Numbered from the stretch's first letter, positions 7,583 through 15,995 are shown. The stretch is 21,651 bases of DNA from Methylotenera_A sp049687015 (GCA_049687015.1 JBAVIP010000055.1:1-21651), one strand, 5' to 3'. Notes: generated by a model from the letters alone, not told the origin. Made by a program: numbers and translations.

Positions 7583-7819
7583 TTATTTGAGGTTGGTATT
7601 GATGTAATCAATCGCCAGCTGGACTGTAGTGATTTTCTCTGCTTCTTCGTCAGGAATCTCGCAGTCAAATTCTTCTTCCAGCGCCATTACCAGCTCAACT
7701 GTGTCGAGCGAGTCAGCACCTAAATCATCTACAAATGATGATGCATTTTTAACATCCGCCTCATTTGCACCTAATTGCTCAGCAACAATTTTTTTAACAC
7801 GTTGTTCGATGTCAGACAT
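7583..7819 (-). CDS. acpP: Acyl carrier protein
   Basis: The product is a 78-residue acidic helical protein. Ser37 in DLGADSLDTVE is the site for the 4'-phosphopantetheine arm that carries growing acyl chains. The following stretch EEEFDCEIPDEEAEKI is the recognition helix region. The chain ends in the typical TVQLAIDYI helix. The AAGGGG ribosome binding site lies 8 bases before the ATG, one of the best in this cluster, matching the need for very high expression. A candidate promoter lies in the 97-base gap to fabG, so acpP is probably transcribed both from the operon and from its own start. Confidence 0.98.
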   Translation of the reverse strand: MSDIEQRVKKIVAEQLGANEADVKNASSFVDDLGADSLDTVELVMALEEEFDCEIPDEEAEKITTVQLAIDYINTNLK

Positions 7820-7843
7820 CTAAATTACCCCTTTAATTAAAAA

Positions 7844-7864
7844 TTAGCTATTAGCTATTAGCTA
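7844..7864 (-). repeat. Three tandem copies of a 7-base unit in the acpP leader
   Basis: TTAGCTA occurs three times head to tail on the plus strand. The unit contains the palindrome TAGCTA, so adjacent copies can pair with each other. The array falls between the candidate acpP promoter and its ribosome binding site, that is, in the predicted untranslated leader. Confidence 0.85.
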
Positions 7865-7871
7865 AGTGCGT

Positions 7872-7899
7872 ATTCTAACAAAACTCTGCCAGAATACAA
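7872..7899 (-). promoter_or_regulatory. Candidate acpP promoter
   Basis: On the minus strand TTGTAT (7899-7894) and TAGAAT (7877-7872) are 16 bases apart. The bases after the -10 are ACGCAC, GC-rich like the candidate rpmF promoter, which shares the string TTAGAAT-purine-CGC. GC-rich discriminators are associated with growth-rate or ppGpp control; that link is inference here. The predicted start lies about 45 bases before the acpP ATG. Confidence 0.4.
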
Positions 7900-7919
7900 A
7901 AAATACTTGTTAAATTAGA

Positions 7920-8675
7920 TCAAGCACAATACATGCCGCCATTCACATGAATCGTCTCACCAGTAATGTAAGCTGCGTTGGCTGAGGCTAAAAAAGCTAC
8001 TGTTGCGGCAATCTCCTGCACCTTACCTAAGCGCCCCAAAGGTACACGTTCTAACATTTTAGTTTTAACGGCTTCAGGCAATTCAGCAGTCATGTCGGTT
8101 TCAATAAAACCTGGCGCAACGCAATTTACCGTAATATTACGGCTACCAACCTCAGCTGCAAGCGATTTAGTGAAGCCCGCCATGCCCGCCTTGGCCGCTG
8201 CGTAATTGGTTTGACCCGCATTACCCATGTGACCAACCACGCTGGAAATACTGATAATACGACCTGTACGCGCTTTCATCATCGGGCGTAACACGGCTTG
8301 GCTCATCCTATAAACCGAAGTTAGATTGGTCGAAATCACGGCATCCCAATCTTCATCTTTCATACGCATCAGTAAAGTGTCGCGTGTAATGCCAGCGTTA
8401 TTCACTAAAATCGTTACATCACCAAATTTGCTGGCAATCTCGCTTAAAACAGCTTCTATTTGTGTCGCGTCATTTACGTCTAACGCCACGCCTATGCCTT
8501 TGATCTTTGCCTGGTGTAGAGATGCATTGATATTTTCTGCGCCGCCAGTACTTGTCGCAGTACCAATCACAGTTGCACCTTGTTTTCCAAGCTCTTGCGC
8601 AATGGCAGCGCCAATGCCGCGGCTTGCGCCGGTGACTAAAGCAATTTGACCATTTAATATTTGACTATTCGACAT
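7920..8675 (-). CDS. fabG: 3-oxoacyl-ACP reductase
   Basis: The 251-residue short-chain dehydrogenase has the NADPH-binding TGASRGIG (15-22), NNAG (92-95), and a catalytic set of Asn117, Ser145, Tyr158 and Lys162 (in TNYAAAKAG). It reduces beta-ketoacyl-ACP in each elongation round. LERVPLGRLGKVQEIA and the C-terminal INGGMYCA-like end (here VNGGMYCA) fit FabG itself rather than a secondary dehydrogenase. GAGG lies 8 bases before the ATG. fabD ends 30 bases upstream. Confidence 0.96.
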   Translation of the reverse strand: MSNSQILNGQIALVTGASRGIGAAIAQELGKQGATVIGTATSTGGAENINASLHQAKIKGIGVALDVNDATQIEAVLSEIASKFGDVTILVNNAGITRDTLLMRMKDEDWDAVISTNLTSVYRMSQAVLRPMMKARTGRIISISSVVGHMGNAGQTNYAAAKAGMAGFTKSLAAEVGSRNITVNCVAPGFIETDMTAELPEAVKTKMLERVPLGRLGKVQEIAATVAFLASANAAYITGETIHVNGGMYCA

Positions 8676-8705
8676 TAAATAAACCTCGCAACCAATTGAT
8701 TTATA

Positions 8706-9626
8706 TTACTTTATAAACTCTAAAATAGCTTCATTGCTAGTTAAAGCGACACATGGCAATTCTGCAGCAATTCTTTTAGTTAACCCTGCCAGTACTTTGC
8801 CAGGGCCGCACTCTGCACTATTGGTAACGCCTTGTGCGTAAACAGACTGCACAGTTTCCACCCAGCGAACAGGAGAATAAAGTTGACGCACCAAGGCATC
8901 TTTTATTTTATCTGAATCGCTATAACTTGCTACATCTGCATTATGAATAACCGGGATTTGTGGTGCATTTATTGTGACATTTTTTAAATATTCAGCCAGT
9001 TTTTCAGCCGCAGGTTTCATTAATGCACAATGCGATGGCACGCTTACCGGAAGCGGCAATGCGCGTTTTGCGCCCTTGGCTTTCGCCAGTTCCATGCCAC
9101 GTTCTACGGCTGCTTTATTGCCAGCAATCACCACTTGGCCAATTGAATTGTAATTGACTGCTTCGCAGACCTCACCTTGCGCCGCTTCTAAACACACAGC
9201 ACGCACAGTATCATCATCTAGACCCAATATGGCCGCCATCGCACCTACGCCTTCCGGCACGGCGCCTTGCATCACTTCTGCGCGATATTTCACTAGTGGC
9301 AATGCGTCGGTAAAACTAAGCGCACATGCCACAACTAAAGCCGAATATTCACCTAGGCTGTGTCCCGCGAATATACTAGGTTTTGCACCACCAGCCTCAA
9401 CATAGGCGCGCGCTGTAGCTACGCCGGCGGTTAACATCAACGGCTGAGTATTTTGCGTAAGATTTAACAACTCATTAGGCTCAGTCGCCATCGCCCAAAA
9501 ATCAACGCCTAGAATATCTGACGCTTCGACAAAAGTTTGCTTAACAATGGCAGAATCGCCAAATCCTGCCATCATGCCGACAGATTGTGAGCCTTGGCCA
9601 GGAAAGAAAAATGCTGTTTTATTCAT
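8706..9626 (-). CDS. fabD: Malonyl-CoA:ACP transacylase
   Basis: The 306-residue enzyme moves malonyl from CoA to ACP. It has FPGQGSQ near the N-terminus, the nucleophile Ser90 in AGHSLGEYSA, and His199 in VPSHCALM, the expected Ser-His pair. AECGPGKVL near the C-terminus is also conserved. It begins 18 bases after the fabH stop without a clear ribosome binding site, and belongs to the fabH-fabD-fabG run. Confidence 0.96.
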   Translation of the reverse strand: MNKTAFFFPGQGSQSVGMMAGFGDSAIVKQTFVEASDILGVDFWAMATEPNELLNLTQNTQPLMLTAGVATARAYVEAGGAKPSIFAGHSLGEYSALVVACALSFTDALPLVKYRAEVMQGAVPEGVGAMAAILGLDDDTVRAVCLEAAQGEVCEAVNYNSIGQVVIAGNKAAVERGMELAKAKGAKRALPLPVSVPSHCALMKPAAEKLAEYLKNVTINAPQIPVIHNADVASYSDSDKIKDALVRQLYSPVRWVETVQSVYAQGVTNSAECGPGKVLAGLTKRIAAELPCVALTSNEAILEFIK

Positions 9627-9644
9627 AATTTTTAATATCTTAGA

Positions 9645-10589
9645 CTAATATTTGACCAAGGCAGAGCCCCAGGTAAAGCCGCCGCCAAAGGCTTCCATCA
9701 GTATGATTTCACCCCGTTTGATGCGGCCATCGCGCACGGCAACATCTAAAGCCAGCGGAATCGAAGCAGCAGACGTATTGCCATGCTTGTCTACCGTCAC
9801 CACCACTCTGTCCATGCTCATATCGAGCTTTTTTGCTGTGGCTTGTAAAATCCGGATATTGGCTTGGTGCGGCACCAGCCAATCAATATCGCTTTTCTGC
9901 ATATTGTTGGCGGCAAGCGTTTCGTCCACAATTTGGTCGAGTGTATTCACTGCCATTTTGAATACGGAGTTGCCTTCCATATGCACGGTCTCGTGCCCTT
10001 CTGCTTTGCGTGGCACGTGCAACATTTTTTCATAATTGCCGTCAGCATGCAGATGCGTAGAAATGATGCCTTTCTCTTGAGAGGCTTGCAAAACAACAGC
10101 CCCTGCACCATCGCCCCATAAAATACTGTTGCTTCTATCAGCATAATCGGTAATGCGCGAAAAGGTATCTGCACCAATCACCAAAGCACATTTAGTGCTG
10201 CCTGTTTTGATAAAATTATCGGCCGTAGTGAGCGCGTAGATAAAGCCGCTGCACACTGCTTGCAAATCAAATGCGGGACAACCTGCAATGCCAAGCTTGC
10301 GTTGCAGCATGGTGGCAACGCTCGGGAATATTTTATCGGGCGTAGTTGTCGCAACGATAATTAAATCAATATCACTTGGTTCGATACCTGCGCTAACTAT
10401 GGCGTTTTTAGCGGCTTCTAATGCTAAATCGCTGGTGTGTTCACCTTTTGCGGCAATGTGCCGCTCGCGGATGCCGGTGCGCGAAAATATCCATTCATCG
10501 GTGGTGTCCACCATTTTTTCTAAGTCGGCATTGCTAAGGATTTTTTTTGGTAAATAACTCCCGGTGCCCGTAATTTTTGAATAGGTCAT
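9645..10589 (-). CDS. fabH: Beta-ketoacyl-ACP synthase III
   Basis: The 314-residue enzyme starts fatty acid synthesis by condensing acetyl-CoA with malonyl-ACP. Its Cys-His-Asn triad is Cys113 (DLQAVCSGFIYAL), His241 (VPHQANIRI) and Asn271 (HGNTSAAS). The DTTDEWIFSRTGIRERHI stretch at about 28-45 is the usual FabH signature. The ATG overlaps the plsX stop by four bases (ATGA), so the two are translationally coupled. Confidence 0.97.
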   Translation of the reverse strand: MTYSKITGTGSYLPKKILSNADLEKMVDTTDEWIFSRTGIRERHIAAKGEHTSDLALEAAKNAIVSAGIEPSDIDLIIVATTTPDKIFPSVATMLQRKLGIAGCPAFDLQAVCSGFIYALTTADNFIKTGSTKCALVIGADTFSRITDYADRSNSILWGDGAGAVVLQASQEKGIISTHLHADGNYEKMLHVPRKAEGHETVHMEGNSVFKMAVNTLDQIVDETLAANNMQKSDIDWLVPHQANIRILQATAKKLDMSMDRVVVTVDKHGNTSAASIPLALDVAVRDGRIKRGEIILMEAFGGGFTWGSALVKY

Positions 10590-11635
10590 GCGCTTTCTTC
10601 TGTCTCAGTTGCCACTTGATGTGGCTGTATGTGTTCAATTTCTAATTGCTGCGTAATGCGATGCAGCACGCCACTGCGTGCCTCTTCAATGGCCACATGT
10701 ATTGCATGAGCAAATGCGACACTGTCTGCTCCACCATGACTTTTCACTACAATACCACGCAAGCCCAAAAAGCTCGCGCCATTGTATAGGCGGGGATCCA
10801 GACGTTTTTTAAAAGCTTTCAAAACTGGCAAGGCCCCTAACGCCATGAGTTTAGTAAGCCAATTTCTCTTAAACTCCTGTGTTAAAAATTTACCCATCAT
10901 GTGCGCTAAACCTTCGGTGGTTTTAAGTGAAACATTCCCTACAAAACCATCGCACACCACTAAATCCGTGGTGCCTTTAAATATGTCATCGCCCTCAACA
11001 TTGCCATAAAAATTCAAGTGGCTGGCACGCAGCAATTCAGCAGCCTGCTTCACTACCTCGTTGCCTTTAATGTCCTCAGAACCGATGTTGAGCAAGCCGA
11101 CTGTGGGATTAGGCTTGTGCTCGACGCAACTTACTAACATCGCACCCATCACAGCAAATTGCAGTAATTGCTCGGCTGTGCAATCAGCGTTAGCACCAAG
11201 GTCCAGCATATAGGTGTTGCCTTTTTCAGAAGGCAATGCTGAAGCGATGGCTGGTCTATCAATACCCGGTAAGGTTTTTAACACAAATCGTGCAGTAGCC
11301 ATCAGTGCGCCGGTATTGCCTGCACTCACGCAGGCATTGGCTTCGCCAGACTTGACTAAATTAATCGCCACACGCATTGAAGAATCTTTTTTATTTTTAA
11401 GCGCGCTTTGCGGCGATTCATCCATTAACACCACTTCGGCCGCATGATGAATGCGCAAACGCGGGCTTGTTGTCGCCTTATGTGCTTTGAGTTCAGCTTG
11501 TATGGCGTCTTCCAGCCCAACCAGCACAATATTGAGCTGGTCGTCTGCTTTTAAGGCGTTTAATGCGGCGGGAACGGTGATATGGGGGCCGTGATCCCCT
11601 CCCATAGCGTCAATTGCGATTGTGATATCCATCAT
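10586..11635 (-). CDS. plsX: Phosphate acyltransferase PlsX
   Basis: The 349-residue protein starts with the family signature IAIDAMGGDHGP and contains ALPSEKGNTYMLDLGAN and VVCDGFVGNVSLK. PlsX converts acyl-ACP to acyl-phosphate for PlsY, feeding phosphatidic acid synthesis at the membrane. It sits in the conserved rpmF-plsX-fabH order. Two ATGs are adjacent, and neither has a clear ribosome binding site. The 132-base gap to rpmF contains a hairpin rather than a clear promoter. Confidence 0.96.
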   Translation of the reverse strand: MMDITIAIDAMGGDHGPHITVPAALNALKADDQLNIVLVGLEDAIQAELKAHKATTSPRLRIHHAAEVVLMDESPQSALKNKKDSSMRVAINLVKSGEANACVSAGNTGALMATARFVLKTLPGIDRPAIASALPSEKGNTYMLDLGANADCTAEQLLQFAVMGAMLVSCVEHKPNPTVGLLNIGSEDIKGNEVVKQAAELLRASHLNFYGNVEGDDIFKGTTDLVVCDGFVGNVSLKTTEGLAHMMGKFLTQEFKRNWLTKLMALGALPVLKAFKKRLDPRLYNGASFLGLRGIVVKSHGGADSVAFAHAIHVAIEEARSGVLHRITQQLEIEHIQPHQVATETEESA

Positions 11636-11703
11636 TTGAATTAGATGTAATTATGGATTAAATGTCAACGCTAAGCTGTGTTTAGCAAGCGCTAGATAGG
11701 CAA

Positions 11704-11731
11704 ACGCCGCACTATATTGAAAGCGCGGCGT
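11704..11731 (-). promoter_or_regulatory. Hairpin in the rpmF-plsX gap
   Basis: ACGCCGC (11704-11710) pairs with GCGGCGT (11725-11731) around a 14-base loop. The minus-strand continuation has only a three-U run, so it is not a strong terminator. It could attenuate read-through from the highly expressed rpmF into plsX or mark an RNA processing site. The rest of the 11636-11767 gap shows nothing I can name. Confidence 0.45.
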
Positions 11732-11767
11732 GTTGGTTGGGACAGAATGCTGTGTCAAAAGACTAGA

Positions 11768-11947
11768 TTACTCGCCTTTTGTCGCCACTACTTTGCGACC
11801 ACGATAGTAGCCGCTTGGGCTTATATGGTGACGCAAATGTGTTTCGCCGGTTGTTGGCTCAACGGCTAATGGTGGGTTTACTAAAAAGTCATGTGAGCGG
11901 TGCATGCCGCGTTTTGAAGGTGACTTTTTGTTTTGCTGAACTGCCAT
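11768..11947 (-). CDS. rpmF: 50S ribosomal protein bL32
   Basis: This short gene encodes 59 residues, starting MAVQQNKKSPSKRGMHRSHD and ending in GYYRGRKVVATKGE. The SKRGMRRSHD-like and HLRHHI..GYYRGRKV blocks are diagnostic of bL32. No zinc-finger cysteines are present, as in E. coli bL32. GGAG lies 7 bases before the ATG, a good ribosome binding site. It belongs to the yceD-rpmF-plsX cluster and has its own candidate promoter just upstream. Confidence 0.97.
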   Translation of the reverse strand: MAVQQNKKSPSKRGMHRSHDFLVNPPLAVEPTTGETHLRHHISPSGYYRGRKVVATKGE

Positions 11948-12002
11948 GATAAAGCTCCAAAAAAAACTTGCTAAAAATAGCTACTAAATTAATTAAGCGC
12001 GC

Positions 12003-12031
12003 ATTCTAATTCAAATGCGCCCCAATGTAAA
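12003..12031 (-). promoter_or_regulatory. Candidate rpmF promoter
   Basis: On the minus strand TTTACA (12031-12026) and TAGAAT (12008-12003) are 17 bases apart, each one mismatch from consensus. A GC-rich GCGCGC follows the -10. It lies between yceD and rpmF and gives a leader of roughly 50 bases. It would allow rpmF and the downstream plsX/fab genes to be transcribed without yceD. Confidence 0.55.
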
Positions 12032-12059
12032 TCAATAGCTTAAGATTTATTTGATGGTT

Positions 12060-12551
12060 TTATTTGATTTTTCCTTTTAGCATGGCAAACGGGTTGGGCT
12101 TCTCGCCGCTTTGCATGCTGAGTTTCGTACAGTTTTTTTCATGTACTGGTGCTATTGGCAGCGCTAAAAGCAGTTCGTCCTCTATCAGCGCATGCAAATC
12201 CATCTCGTGGCTCGCTTCTAACCAGTCAATTTCGTCGTTTTCATCGACCGCATCAATTGCGGTGTTACTGATTAAGTAATCAAAGCTCAAATCCAAATGG
12301 ATCAGCATTTCTTCCAGACAGCGCTGGCAAATTACTGGCAATTCTGTTTTGATACGTAAATGCAGACTGGGCTGGCTAAGCTGCTTGCAATCACCTGCAA
12401 GTTCAAAATGAATGATGGCTGACTTGGAATTTTTGTCGTGCAATGCCAGCGCTTCCGTTAGTCTTTTTAAGCTGGAAACCTCAAAACTATCGACGAGTTT
12501 TTGCTGGTTTTGTGCGAATTCTAAGTTGTTAATAATCAATGATTTCATCAT
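12060..12551 (-). CDS. yceD: YceD/DUF177 family protein (23S rRNA accumulation)
   Basis: The product is an acidic protein of about 163 residues with CQRCLEEM in the middle, an acidic stretch, then DLHALIEDELLLALPIAPVH and the end motif KPNPFAMLKGKIK. That matches E. coli YceD in order and ending. The family is linked to 23S rRNA accumulation in bacteria and plants, and the gene is almost always found next to rpmF. I place the start at the ATG pair 12551/12548 (MMKSLIINNLEFA) because family members begin there. The frame stays open to an ATG at 12608, but that would reach into the divergent pycA promoter region. Confidence 0.9.
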   Translation of the reverse strand: MMKSLIINNLEFAQNQQKLVDSFEVSSLKRLTEALALHDKNSKSAIIHFELAGDCKQLSQPSLHLRIKTELPVICQRCLEEMLIHLDLSFDYLISNTAIDAVDENDEIDWLEASHEMDLHALIEDELLLALPIAPVHEKNCTKLSMQSGEKPNPFAMLKGKIK

Positions 12552-12611
12552 AAATATAAATAAATTGGTCGTATTTTTGTAACTGAGCTCACCCCTTAGA
12601 GCGCGCATGCA

Positions 12612-12620
12612 TGTTATACT
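12612..12620 (+). promoter_or_regulatory. Candidate extended -10 promoter for pycAB
   Basis: TGTTATACT is an extended -10 element (TG, one base, TATACT). The -35 region is weak. It lies 34 bases before the pycA GTG in the 103-base divergent gap with yceD. The same bases read on the minus strand as TATAAC, so yceD may start from an overlapping promoter. Confidence 0.35.
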
Positions 12621-12654
12621 TTCGCGGTTTGTTGGTTGATATTAAGGCAATACT

Positions 12655-14073
12655 GTGTTCAAAAAAATTCTAGTTGCTAATCGGGGTGAAATTGCAGTGC
12701 GTATTGTACGCGCTTGCTCCGAAATGGGTATTAAATCTGTGGCAATTTATGCCGATGCAGATCGCCATGCATTGCACGTTAAAAAAGCTGATGAAGCTTA
12801 TAACTTAGGTGCAGACCCAGTTGCAGGTTATTTAAACGCACACAATATCGTCAACGTAGCTGTGGCCGCAGGATGCGATGCGTTGCACCCTGGTTATGGA
12901 TTTTTATCAGAAAATCCAGAGCTCGCCGAAATCTGCGCGCGCCGTGGCATTAAATTTATCGGCCCAAATGCAGCCGTAATTCGTCAAATGGGCGATAAAA
13001 TCGAGGCGAGAAAAGCCATGACCAGCGCGGGTATTCCCTGTACGCCCGGCAGTGACGGCAATTTGGCTGATTTAGACGAAGCCGTAGCCTTAGCCAAAAA
13101 AATTGGCTATCCGGTGATGCTAAAAGCCACCAATGGCGGTGGCGGACGCGGTATTCGGCGCTGTGATTCTGAGAAAGACTTGATTGGCAACTACGATCGC
13201 GTGATATCCGAAGCAAGCAAAGCGTTTGGCAAGCCTGAAGTGTTTCTGGAAAAATGCGTGGTTTCGCCACGTCACATTGAAGTGCAGGTGCTGGCAGACA
13301 GTCGAGGCAATGTGATCCATCTGTTTGAGCGCGATTGTTCGATTCAGCGCCGCAACCAAAAGTTGATTGAAATCGCACCATCGCCACAACTGAGCAAAGC
13401 TCAGCGTGAGTATATTGGCGATCTGGCAGTAAAGGCGGCCAAGGCTGTAGGTTATGAAAATGCCGGCACGGTCGAGTTTTTGCTGGATCAGGACAATCAT
13501 TTCTATTTCATGGAGATGAATACGCGTTTGCAGGTGGAGCATACTGTCACCGAAACCATTACCGGCGTCGACATCGTGCAGGAGCAAATCCGCATTGCTT
13601 ATGGCCTGCCGCTGCAATACAAGCAAAGCGAAATCAGTTATCGTGGTTTTGCCATGGAATACCGCATTAACGCGGAAGACCCCAAAAATGATTTCTTGCC
13701 AAGTTTTGGTAAGATCACGCGCTATTACTCGCCGGGCGGGCCGGGCGTGCGTATGGACGCTGCCATTTACAGCGGTTATGTCATTCCGCCCTATTACGAT
13801 TCCATGTGTGCCAAGCTCACGGTTTGGGCGCTCGATTGGAACGGTGTCGTTGAGCGCGGCCGCCGCGCCCTAGGCGACATGGTGGTATATGGCGTTAAAA
13901 CGACGATTCCGTATTATCAGGAAATCATGAAGCACCCCGACTTTAAGAATGCCAATTTTAATACCAGTTTTGTAGAAACGCATCCTGAACTCACCAATTA
14001 CGCAACCGAGCTGCCGCCAGAGTTGATTGCGGCAGCGATATCGGCGGCTATTGCGGCACATGAAGGCATATAA
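12655..14073 (+). CDS. pycA: Pyruvate carboxylase subunit A (biotin carboxylase)
   Basis: The 472-residue protein has the biotin carboxylase N-terminal domain (KKILVANRGEIAVRIVRA), an ATP-grasp domain with KATNGGGGRGIRRC, HIEVQVLADSRGNVIHLFER, RRNQKLIEIAPSP and MNTRLQVEHTVTE, and a C-terminal lid. It carboxylates the biotin on PycB using ATP and bicarbonate. GIRRC after the glycine loop and the FNTSFVETHPELTNY/AAISAAIAAHEG ending match PycA of Pseudomonas-type two-subunit pyruvate carboxylase rather than acetyl-CoA carboxylase AccC. The next gene confirms this. It starts with GTG; AAGG lies 7 bases upstream. Databases may label it accC. Confidence 0.93.
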   Translation: MFKKILVANRGEIAVRIVRACSEMGIKSVAIYADADRHALHVKKADEAYNLGADPVAGYLNAHNIVNVAVAAGCDALHPGYGFLSENPELAEICARRGIKFIGPNAAVIRQMGDKIEARKAMTSAGIPCTPGSDGNLADLDEAVALAKKIGYPVMLKATNGGGGRGIRRCDSEKDLIGNYDRVISEASKAFGKPEVFLEKCVVSPRHIEVQVLADSRGNVIHLFERDCSIQRRNQKLIEIAPSPQLSKAQREYIGDLAVKAAKAVGYENAGTVEFLLDQDNHFYFMEMNTRLQVEHTVTETITGVDIVQEQIRIAYGLPLQYKQSEISYRGFAMEYRINAEDPKNDFLPSFGKITRYYSPGGPGVRMDAAIYSGYVIPPYYDSMCAKLTVWALDWNGVVERGRRALGDMVVYGVKTTIPYYQEIMKHPDFKNANFNTSFVETHPELTNYATELPPELIAAAISAAIAAHEGI

Positions 14074-14105
14074 TTTTTTAAGAATCACCATAAAGAAATA
14101 AAGCT

Positions 14106-15974
14106 ATGAGCAAAATACATATCACTGAATTGGTTTTACGCGACGGCCATCAATCGTTAATTGCAACGCGCATGCGTACCGAAGACATGCTGCCGATTTG
14201 TGCCCAGCTGGACGCCATTGGCTTCTGGTCGATCGAAGCCTGGGGCGGCGCAACATTTGATGCCTGCGTGCGCTTTCTGAAAGAGGACCCTTGGGAACGT
14301 CTTGCAAAACTCCGTAAAGCCTTGCCGAACAGCCAGATTAATATGCTACTGCGTGGACAAAACTTACTTGGCTACCGTCATTACTCTGATGACGTAGTGC
14401 ATGCTTTTGTAAAACAAGCCGCCAATGCCGGTGTAGACGTGTTCCGTATTTTTGATGCTTTGAATGATGTGCGCAACCTGCGCGAAGCGATCACTGCCGT
14501 TAAAAAAGTGGGAAAACACGCGATTGGCACATTGTCTTATACGACCAGCCCAGTGCATGATATTGCCTATTTTGTCGCCATGGCGAAAGAACTGGAAGAA
14601 TTGGGTTCAGATAGTATTGGCATTAAAGATATGGCAGGCCTACTCACGCCACAAATCACAGGTGAGCTTGTTCGCGCAATTAAATCAGCAGTGAATCTGC
14701 CAATTCATGTGCACAGCCACGCCACATCCGGCTTAGCCAGCATGTCGCTATTAAAAGGCGTTGAAAATGGCGCAAGCATTATTGACACTTGCAACTCATC
14801 ATTTTCAGAAGGTGCCAGCCACCCTACGACAGAGAGCATGGTAGCTGCATTAAAAGGCACAGAATACGATACCGGCTTGGATTTGGCTAAGTTACAAGAA
14901 ATTACAGCGTATTTCCGCGAAGTGCGTAGAAAATATTGGCAGTATGAGAGCGAGTTCACCGGCGTGGATACACGCGTGCTGGTGAATCAGGTGCCTGGCG
15001 GCATGATTTCCAACCTCTCAAATCAGCTGAAAGAACAAGGCGCGTTAGACCGCATGAATGAAGTTTTGGCTGAAATTCCGCGTGTGCGCGAAGATCTGGG
15101 CTTTCCGCCATTGGTCACACCAACATCGCAAATTGTAGGCACGCAGGCCGTGTTAAATGTGATGACAGGCGCACGCTATAAGTCAGTCACGAATGAAGTT
15201 AAAAATTATTTGCTAGGTCAATATGGCAAAGCGCCCGCACCCGTAAACGCAAAAGTGAAACAACAGGCAGTGGGTGATGTGGAAGTAATTACTTGTCGCC
15301 CGGCCGATCTACTGGCTCCAGAAATGGCTAAATTACAAGTTGAATCTGAGCGCATTGCAAAAAGTGAAGAAGACGTTTTAACCTACGCCATGTTCCCGGA
15401 TATTGGCCAAACCTTTCTGCAGGAACGCAATGCTGGCAGCTTAAAACCTGAAGCATTACAAACCAAAGAGACTGCTAATACAGCATCCGCGCGCTTCGCG
15501 CCGAATGAATTTAATGTTACATTACATGGAGAAACTTTCCACATTAAGTTGACAGGCAGCGGTCACGCAGGTGAAGAAAAACGTCCGTTCTATGTGTCTG
15601 TAGACGGCATTGCCGAGGAAGTCATCGTAGAAACTTTGGACGAAATTGAAGTTTCCGCTAGCGGAACCAGCAACGGACCTGGAAGCAATGGCAATAAAAG
15701 CAGCGGCAAGAAAAAAACTTCGTTAACATCAAGCGGCCGCCCTCGCCCACACCATGCGGGCTGTGTGACCACCGCTATGCCAGGCACGATTGTGGCAGTA
15801 AAAGCCAAAGTGGGTGATAAAGTCAGAGCTGGCGATGGAGTGCTTGTAATCGAAGCCATGAAAATGGAAAATGAAATTCAAGCCGCAACCACTGGCACTG
15901 TGGTTGCTGTGCACGTTACTAAGGGTGATTCAGTCACCCCAGATGAGTCTTTACTTGAAATTCAACCTGAGTAA
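14106..15974 (+). CDS. pycB: Pyruvate carboxylase subunit B (carboxyltransferase plus biotin carrier)
   Basis: The 622-residue protein has three parts: a carboxyltransferase barrel (about 1-300), a conserved PycB/OadA domain (about 300-460), and a Gly/Ser/Lys-rich flexible linker (about 518-543) leading to a biotinyl domain with biotin on Lys586 (EAMKMEN). Metal and catalytic residues include Asp13 (LRDGHQ), Arg83 (LLRGQN), Lys174 (IKDMAGL, the carboxylated lysine) and the His203/His205 pair. Ala237 in GASHP replaces the threonine usually seen there. With pycA it converts pyruvate to oxaloacetate. No oadB or oadG sodium-pump genes follow, which argues against oxaloacetate decarboxylase. A terminator closes the pair. 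Confidence 0.93.
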   Translation: MSKIHITELVLRDGHQSLIATRMRTEDMLPICAQLDAIGFWSIEAWGGATFDACVRFLKEDPWERLAKLRKALPNSQINMLLRGQNLLGYRHYSDDVVHAFVKQAANAGVDVFRIFDALNDVRNLREAITAVKKVGKHAIGTLSYTTSPVHDIAYFVAMAKELEELGSDSIGIKDMAGLLTPQITGELVRAIKSAVNLPIHVHSHATSGLASMSLLKGVENGASIIDTCNSSFSEGASHPTTESMVAALKGTEYDTGLDLAKLQEITAYFREVRRKYWQYESEFTGVDTRVLVNQVPGGMISNLSNQLKEQGALDRMNEVLAEIPRVREDLGFPPLVTPTSQIVGTQAVLNVMTGARYKSVTNEVKNYLLGQYGKAPAPVNAKVKQQAVGDVEVITCRPADLLAPEMAKLQVESERIAKSEEDVLTYAMFPDIGQTFLQERNAGSLKPEALQTKETANTASARFAPNEFNVTLHGETFHIKLTGSGHAGEEKRPFYVSVDGIAEEVIVETLDEIEVSASGTSNGPGSNGNKSSGKKKTSLTSSGRPRPHHAGCVTTAMPGTIVAVKAKVGDKVRAGDGVLVIEAMKMENEIQAATTGTVVAVHVTKGDSVTPDESLLEIQPE

Positions 15975-15995
15975 TTTAATTGAAATTTAACCCAT

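Noticed and set aside
12552..12608. Longer N-terminus for yceD from the ATG at 12608
   Set aside because: The extra 19 residues are not family-like, would overlap the divergent promoter region, and the known N-terminus begins at the ATG pair near 12551.
12655..14073. Acetyl-CoA carboxylase subunit AccC
   Set aside because: No accB is adjacent, the sequence details match PycA, and pycB with its own biotin domain follows in the same transcript.
14106..15974. Oxaloacetate decarboxylase alpha subunit (OadA) of a sodium pump
   Set aside because: The partner upstream is a biotin carboxylase of PycA type, and no beta or gamma membrane subunits follow before the terminator.
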